Assembly (NCBI GenBank): GCA_024704765.1
Contig: JAKMXF010000155.1
Span: 640,912 to 704,911, forward strand
Reading direction: 5' to 3'
DNA from: Oopsacas minuta
Taxonomy: Eukaryota > Porifera > Hexactinellida > Lyssacinosida > Leucopsacidae
DNA: 64,000 nt
Below are positions 59,035 to 64,000 of this stretch, piece by piece (positions within the stretch are counted from its first letter, which is position 1; each line of letters begins with the position of its first letter). The translations under genes and the position numbers were made by a program. Below the pieces are notes generated by a model. That model saw only the letters and a list, made by a program, of their open reading frames with translations. It was not told where the DNA came from and made no database searches.

Positions 59035-59670
59035 GTTAGCAAGTTGATAATATCAGGTGATATTTATTGTCCCCCTGAAGCTGCCCTATTACTCTCATCT
59101 TATACTGTTCAATCAAAGTTTGGTGATTATGACTCTGAAGTCTACAAGCCTGGGTTTTTGAGGAATGAAAACCTTATTCCTAACAGCGTAATGAAACAAT
59201 TCCTTATGTCTCAAGATATGTGGGAAGATCGTATAGTTGCATGGTATTCAAAAAGACAGGGGTTACTAAGGGATGAAGCTGAGATAGAATATCTTAAGAT
59301 TGCGCAGGATTTAGATATGTATGGTGTTTCATACTTTGAAATTAAAAACAAAAGAGGTACTCATCTATGGTTGGGGGTGGATTCACTTGGACTTTGTATA
59401 TATGAATATTTTGATAAGATGACTCCAAAGATTGCATTCCCCTGGAGTGAGATACGTAATATTTCATTTAATGATAAGAAATTTGTTATCAAACCAATTG
59501 ATAAAAAATCTCCTGATTTTGTTTTTTTTGCTGCTCGTGTCAGAATTAATCGCCAGATTCTGCAATTGTGCATTGGCAATCATGAACTTTTTCTTAGGAA
59601 ACGGGATGTAGACTCTCTGGAGTTGCAGCAAATTAAAATACAAGCCAAAGAAGACCGTTTTACTAAGCAG
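59035..59670 (+). CDS. ERM family protein, second coding exon (FERM F2 and F3 lobes)
   Basis: 212 codons, residues 106-317. The exon opens [17 protein letters not shown]. The F2 lobe (acyl-CoA-binding-like) contains K-F-G-D-Y, W-E-D-R-I and [14 protein letters not shown]. The F3 lobe (PH/PTB-like) contains [25 protein letters not shown] and L-C-I-G-N-H-E-L-F. The last residues ([14 protein letters not shown]) start the alpha-helical linker. It ends at the donor GTAATT (59671), phase 0. The F3 sequence [13 protein letters not shown] is specific to ezrin/radixin/moesin rather than merlin. The coiled-coil and C-terminal actin-binding exons are not in view. Confidence 0.96.
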
Positions 59671-61946
59671 GTAATTATTATGCATTATGGTATTGTATTG
59701 TATGATGTACTATGCTTGTATTATTATTATTAAAAATATAGATTTGGGATACTGTCAACTTTATGTGCAAGTTTCCCATATTCCTGGTCATTGTATACAT
59801 CAAAATCTGGCAAATATCCGCCTTTTTGATGTATAGTTTTATAAAATCTGAACCTTTGTTGACAATTGCAATATCAGGTTCCTGTTAACTACTAGATTTG
59901 ACACCATTATCTTTGTAGTGTAAATATTTAGTGGTAGGATATCGCAATGTCTATTATAATCATTTCGTCACTCGAGCTGTAAAACTATCTTTGGACTTGA
60001 ATAGTCCACACTCCTTGTGTGAAATGTTTGAATTTCTTATTCTATATTAATACTCGATGCATTTCCTAATTTATAGTTAATTGAGCGACTAGTAAGAGCT
60101 AGAGATTTGAATTTTGGCTGTGGAATGTGATAGATCTAGAAACTATTTCTCAAAACCTTCTTAGATTGATGTCCACATTTATTAACCTATTAGATGATTT
60201 GCCTTTACACAGGCTGATTAGGATGCAAAAGATTGCTCAATAGATTCTATTTCACAATATCATTAGTGCTAGCAATTTTCAATAAAATAAGAGGTAATAT
60301 AGAAGTCGTGCAATTTAATTCTCGTTATCTACAAAAACTGCCAGGACGTCTACAAATGCACCAACCCCACACCAAGCCAAACGAACCAAGCCATTATAGG
60401 GGTGGCTGTAGGTCTGTCTACGCCCCTGCCTTCACAGGAATTTCGTTGTGCCCCACCATAAATGCCCTGCCCAAAAAAATTCGACGCAACACTCGCATAC
60501 ACCCCAAGTGACTATCTAACAAATCATCATTTCTATCAGTTTTCTGCTATCATTGTATTTTTCATTGTTTGCTAGCATTATCTAGCCTACATATATCCTA
60601 ACAATAACTTGTGGATGTTCGACTAGAGTTCTGTTAGCCGATTTAACAAAAGATTTCCTCATTGCCGTAACTGAAGTCCGACAAAACGTTCCACGACATT
60701 TCGTTCCACTTTTGATCGGTCAATTTTTGTTAATAATTTAACAGGTTTTAAATCGCTAAATAATTGAACTAATTTCTTGTCTGAATACGTTTGGTTCATT
60801 CTAACTTAAATAAAATTGGTTTACCAATTACTTTGCATAATTTGCTAAATAGATTAACTAAGTACTTTGAATAGACTCATTAGATTGTGGTCGAAAATAT
60901 ACATAGTTTAATTTTAGAGGATGACATAAAATTTTGTAGTAGTTATTACAAACTGGTATAGCTTCAAGGGCAGTTGACTAGATCTTATTGCAGTTGTTTC
61001 AATCAATTTTAGCGTCCTGGCGGATTCAATGGGTCCCAAAACCTGTTTTCGGAGCCCGCTTCTTTGAGCTTCTTTGTCCCGGGTGAATTCCAAATTTCCA
61101 ATAGGCATTAACATTAATTTATTTCAGAATTACAGACACCCCATATTTCCGACTTCCAGCCATTTATTAGTACCAAATTATATAGATAACCCCGAAATTA
61201 CGGCCATTTACCTGAATCCAAGGGTGACCGTAATTCAGATGTTCCACTGTATGTGTGTGTGTGTTCACTTGAAATTACTTCCTTGTTCACACCTTTGGAC
61301 TTTGGAGGGGTTAAGACCAGATTTGCCATGTATACTCGCAATGAGATCTAGATGTGCACGGTCATCGAAGTGCTGTGCAGCACGCCCTGTGATGGTTTTG
61401 CCCCTTTGACTAAAAGCATTGTTTATTGATTATATATGTATACCGCCCACCGGAACCACATACGATGCAACAAAGCTGCGTATTGTAATGTTTGCTTTAT
61501 TTATGTTCGCAATATTTATATAACCGAGCGAGTTTCGCTTGCTGTTTACGATCACGCTATTAGGGGAAACTAGGCCTGATTAAGCCAATGTACAGATGGG
61601 CAATTAGAAATGTTTGAAGTTTATATTTCATTGCTTTTGTCGAGATTACTGAGCCAAAGCTCTTTATAAATCCTAGTTTCCCGGTTTAAATATGACTACT
61701 TGTATTATTAATAAGTAACATGCAGGAATTGTAATTAATTTATTAAACACTTATCTAATAACAATAGGAAACTAAACAAAACAAATAGAAGCTAAAAACT
61801 AAACTATGTTCTACTTGGGTGCAGCTACCACATCTCGACCACTGTCCACTTCAATTGGTGGCTGCACCGTTAGGAATTTCGTGAAATCCGGAGAGAGGTA
61901 GGAGAGAGGAGATTTGACACATTAGCATGGAGAGAGAGGGAAAGAG
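59671..61946. other. Next ERM intron (presumed); no exon found
   Basis: I looked for the ERM helical region and the K-Y-K-T-L-R-Q-I-R-type C-terminal motif and found neither. A plus frame at 60233-60511 has no known domain. Around 61270-61400 the GC content rises but no gene is recognised. The rest of the ERM gene presumably lies beyond position 64000. Confidence 0.45.
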
Positions 61947-63376
61947 AAAGCAAGGGTTCATACGAAAGGAATGGAGATAGTGAAGCGTATGAATGAGCAT
62001 CTGCATGTACCTGATGTGCAGGCTACGGCCTGCTGTGGGATAAAGGTCGGCATCAAGAGGGAAACACGGGACACACACGATAGCTCACAGTGCATAATCG
62101 GTGAGGGTATGCTAACAGCATCAGAGGGTACTGCTGCTAAACTACGTAAACTGGACAGCCTGTAGTGGACGATACAGCGTCAGCGTGCATGTGTATTATC
62201 AGCTCCAGTGCAACCTACCGCCCTAGCAGAGTTGTTTCTACCTGCAGAATACCAGCGGACAGCCAAGGAGGAACAGTTCCTACTCTATAACTCTGGGGAA
62301 GACGATGCACATAGATTCCTCATCTTCGGGACACAACGCACCCTCGGGATGCTACAGCAAAGCAAGATCTGGTTAGCTGATGGCACCTTCAAGACGGCGC
62401 CCCCCTCTTCACCCAAGTGTATGTGGTGCATGGACTCCGAGGAGGGGACGATCCTATAAAGACTGGTAATCTGTTCCCGAGTCTGTTCGTGCTACTGCCC
62501 AACAAGACAGAGGATACCTATCGTAGGATGTGGGAGCAGATCCGCATACTCTGTCCTCTTGCCCAGCCTGAACGGATGCTACTGGACTTTGAGAAGGGCG
62601 CAATTAACAGCTTTGAGCATGTGTGTAGTCAGACTGCACATGGCGCCAGATATTCTATGTGAGGTGGAAGAAGCAGCACTTCACCACTGTGTTAGGCCAC
62701 ACATGCTCAAAGCTGTTAATTGCGCCCTTCTCAAAGTCCAGTAGCATCCGTTCAGGCTGGGCAAGAGGACAGAGTATGCGGATCTGCTCCCACATCCTAC
62801 GATAGGTATCCTCTGTCTTGTTGGGCAGTAGCACGAACAGACTCGGGAACAGATTACCAGTCTTTATAGGATCGTCCCCTCCTCGGAGTCCATGCACCAC
62901 ATACACTTGGGTGAAGAGGGGGGCGCCGTCTTGAAGGTGCCATCAGCTAACCAGATCTTGCTTTGCTGTAGCATCCCGAGGGTGCGTTGTGTCCCGAAGA
63001 TGAGGAATCTATGTGCATCGTCTTCCCCAGAGTTATAGAGTAGGAACTGTTCCTCCTTGGCTGTCCGCTGGTATTCTGCAGGTAGAAACAACTCTGCTAG
63101 GGCGGTAGGTTGCACTGGAGCTGATAATACACATGCACGCTGACGCTGTATCGTCCACTACAGGCTGTCCAGTTTACGTAGTTTAGCAGCAGTACCCTCT
63201 GATGCTGTTAGCATACCCTCACCGATTATGCACTGTGAGCTATCGTGTGTGTCCCGTGTTTCCCTCTTGATGCCGACCTTTATCCCACAGCAGGCCGTAG
63301 CCTGCACATCAGGTACATGCAGATGCTCATTCATACGCTTCACTATCTCCATTCCTTTCGTATGAACCCTTGCTTT
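61947..63376. repeat. 679-bp perfect inverted duplication (palindrome) with 72-bp spacer
   Basis: 61947-62625 and 62698-63376 are exact inverse copies as far as I can read, both 679 bp, around a 72-bp spacer. They start and end at the motif AAAGCAAGGGTTC. The palindrome is about half GC, much richer than its surroundings. The spacer continues the gene of the right arm, so the right copy looks original and the left copy looks like its inverted duplicate. A biological foldback duplication and an amplification or assembly artefact are both possible. Confidence 0.9.
61971..62625 (+). pseudogene. MULE/FLYWCH transposase fragment, left arm (duplicate)
   Basis: Inverse duplicate of the right-arm gene fragment. 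It begins within the last part of the FLYWCH region (K-G-M-E-I-V-K-R-M-N-E-H-L-H-V-P) and runs to N-S-F-E-H-V. It contains the same stop after K-L-D-S-L and the frame change near 62415-62460. Beyond 62625 the reading passes into unrelated spacer sequence. Confidence 0.85.
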
Positions 63377-63500
63377 ACACTTTCCTCTCTTCTCACACTG
63401 CCAATGTGTCATTTCTCCAACTCTCCTGTGCATCAAGTATACCATCCTCCTTCTAATAGCTTTTCTGCTCCTTTGTTTGTACTGATCAGCTGGAAGGAGG
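62626..63500 (-). pseudogene. MULE-type transposase with FLYWCH zinc finger, right copy
   Basis: 5' end on the minus strand: a FLYWCH finger in two frames (near 63430-63500 S-T-N-K-G-A-E-K-L-L, then 63158-63445 V-Y-L-M-H...H-W-Q-C-E-K-R-G-K-C-K-A-R-V-H ending R-M-N-E-H-L-H). After a stop at about 63158, 62864-63115 continues to the catalytic motif W-L-A-D-G-T-F-K. The next block (62655-62906) has V-L-L-P-N-K-T-E-D-T-Y and the second Asp in L-L-D-F-E-K-G-A, then C-C-F-F-H-L, the MULE core His motif. It is interrupted by a TAG just after H-L-T and is truncated at the palindrome centre. Mutator-like transposases in animals often carry FLYWCH fingers. The gene is broken by two frame changes and stops. 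Confidence 0.87.
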
Positions 63501-63862
63501 GTTGATCAGGGTCCATTAGTAAAATGACGAGTTGTTGAAATATGAAATGTAGGAAATAACATTTAGTTGATAATGCAAGCTATAAAAATAATACTGTTAC
63601 AACATTTATATAGAACTACAGGTGACTTTCCATGTTTACTGGCAAACATACAAATTAATTTCGCATCTTCTTCATCAATGGAATTAATTACTACGTATGC
63701 ATTTCTAATATAAATTCGTTACCATTACTATGAATCATCTTGCCTCACCTTGCTAACACAGAACTTCTATGTTTGGGTTTACGATATCAATACTGTAGCA
63801 ATAGATTCTTCAGAAATCATTCATCCCTAATTGATTGATTATATTTGCAATATTACAGAGGC
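63501..63862. other. AT-rich sequence, no gene seen
   Basis: Nothing identifiable between the MULE remnant and the mariner end. Confidence 0.4.
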
Positions 63863-64000
63863 ATTCAATAAATACTAATCATACCATCTAAAACTATAGA
63901 TACCTGTGTAAAGTTGGTAATTTTTGCTATGAATGTTCAAAGTAGTCTCCTTTATACGCTACAACTGAATTTAGCCTTTTAATCCAATTTTCAAATGTCT
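63863..64000 (-). mobile_element. 3' end of a mariner element, cut by the window
   Basis: The last 75 bases encode on the minus strand a mariner-like C-terminus (F-E-N-W-I-K-R...V-A-Y-K-G-D-Y-F). The sequence GAGGCATTCAATAAATACTA at 63860-63880 resembles the GGGCGTTCAATAAGT end of the element at 469-1800. The rest of the element lies outside the window. Confidence 0.7.

Noticed and set aside
60233-60511. 92-codon plus-strand frame as a further ERM exon
   Set aside because: Its residues show none of the helical, charged character of the ERM middle region and no C-terminal actin-binding motif.

Overview
This window is animal (metazoan) nuclear DNA. It is AT-rich, with one spliced host gene spread over about 25 kb and everything else dominated by cut-and-paste (class II) DNA transposons in every state from intact to fossil. 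The host gene is an ezrin/radixin/moesin (ERM) family FERM-domain gene on the plus strand. I see two coding exons, 34842-35156 and 59035-59670. They join in phase 0 and rebuild the FERM domain without a gap, leaving a 23.9-kb intron full of transposons. The C-terminal half of the gene is not visible and probably lies beyond the window. I cannot name the species. I recognise no LTR or LINE retrotransposon, no rRNA and no convincing tRNA.

Layout. 0.5-1.8 kb: decayed mariner (DD34D). 1.9-4.8 kb: hAT fossil split by an intact mariner-like element (DD37D, 343-aa open transposase, perfect 27-bp terminal repeats). 5.2-5.7 kb: pogo-type MITE. 7.4-10.4 kb: hAT with a TTF/zf-MYM-type transposase. 10.4-15.8 kb: anonymous coding-like relic split by a BED-finger hAT whose ends carry arrays of a GACCCAT motif. 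19.0-28.8 kb: a large nested stack. An unclassified element (called X here) with roughly 370-bp terminal inverted repeats holds a Tc1 in its left repeat and a Merlin element in its gene; the Merlin holds a DD37E mariner. 30.3-33.9 kb: second Merlin element. 34.8-59.7 kb: the ERM gene. Its intron holds nested MITEs (37.5-38.6 kb), a Buster/ZBED5-like hAT (41.1-43.4 kb), an internally deleted P-element/THAP gene (44-45.2 kb), a third DD37-type mariner (50.9-52.2 kb) and a second X copy in antisense (53.1-56.3 kb). 61.9-63.4 kb: a GC-richer 679-bp perfect palindrome made from a FLYWCH/MULE transposase gene. The window ends inside another mariner.

Most interesting. Element X is a DNA-transposon-like family that I cannot place in a named superfamily. 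It has long terminal repeats, a protein of about 700 residues and two copies here. The copies share about 940 bp without a visible difference, frameshifts included, while their flanks are clearly diverged. X-2 also serves as an empty site that fixes the Merlin insertion and its 8-bp target duplication. Several other elements have base-exact ends: target duplications AAATATAC, AGCGACAC, CACTAAGG, GTTCTAAA, CACTATTG and several TA. The window is therefore a readable insertion chronology.
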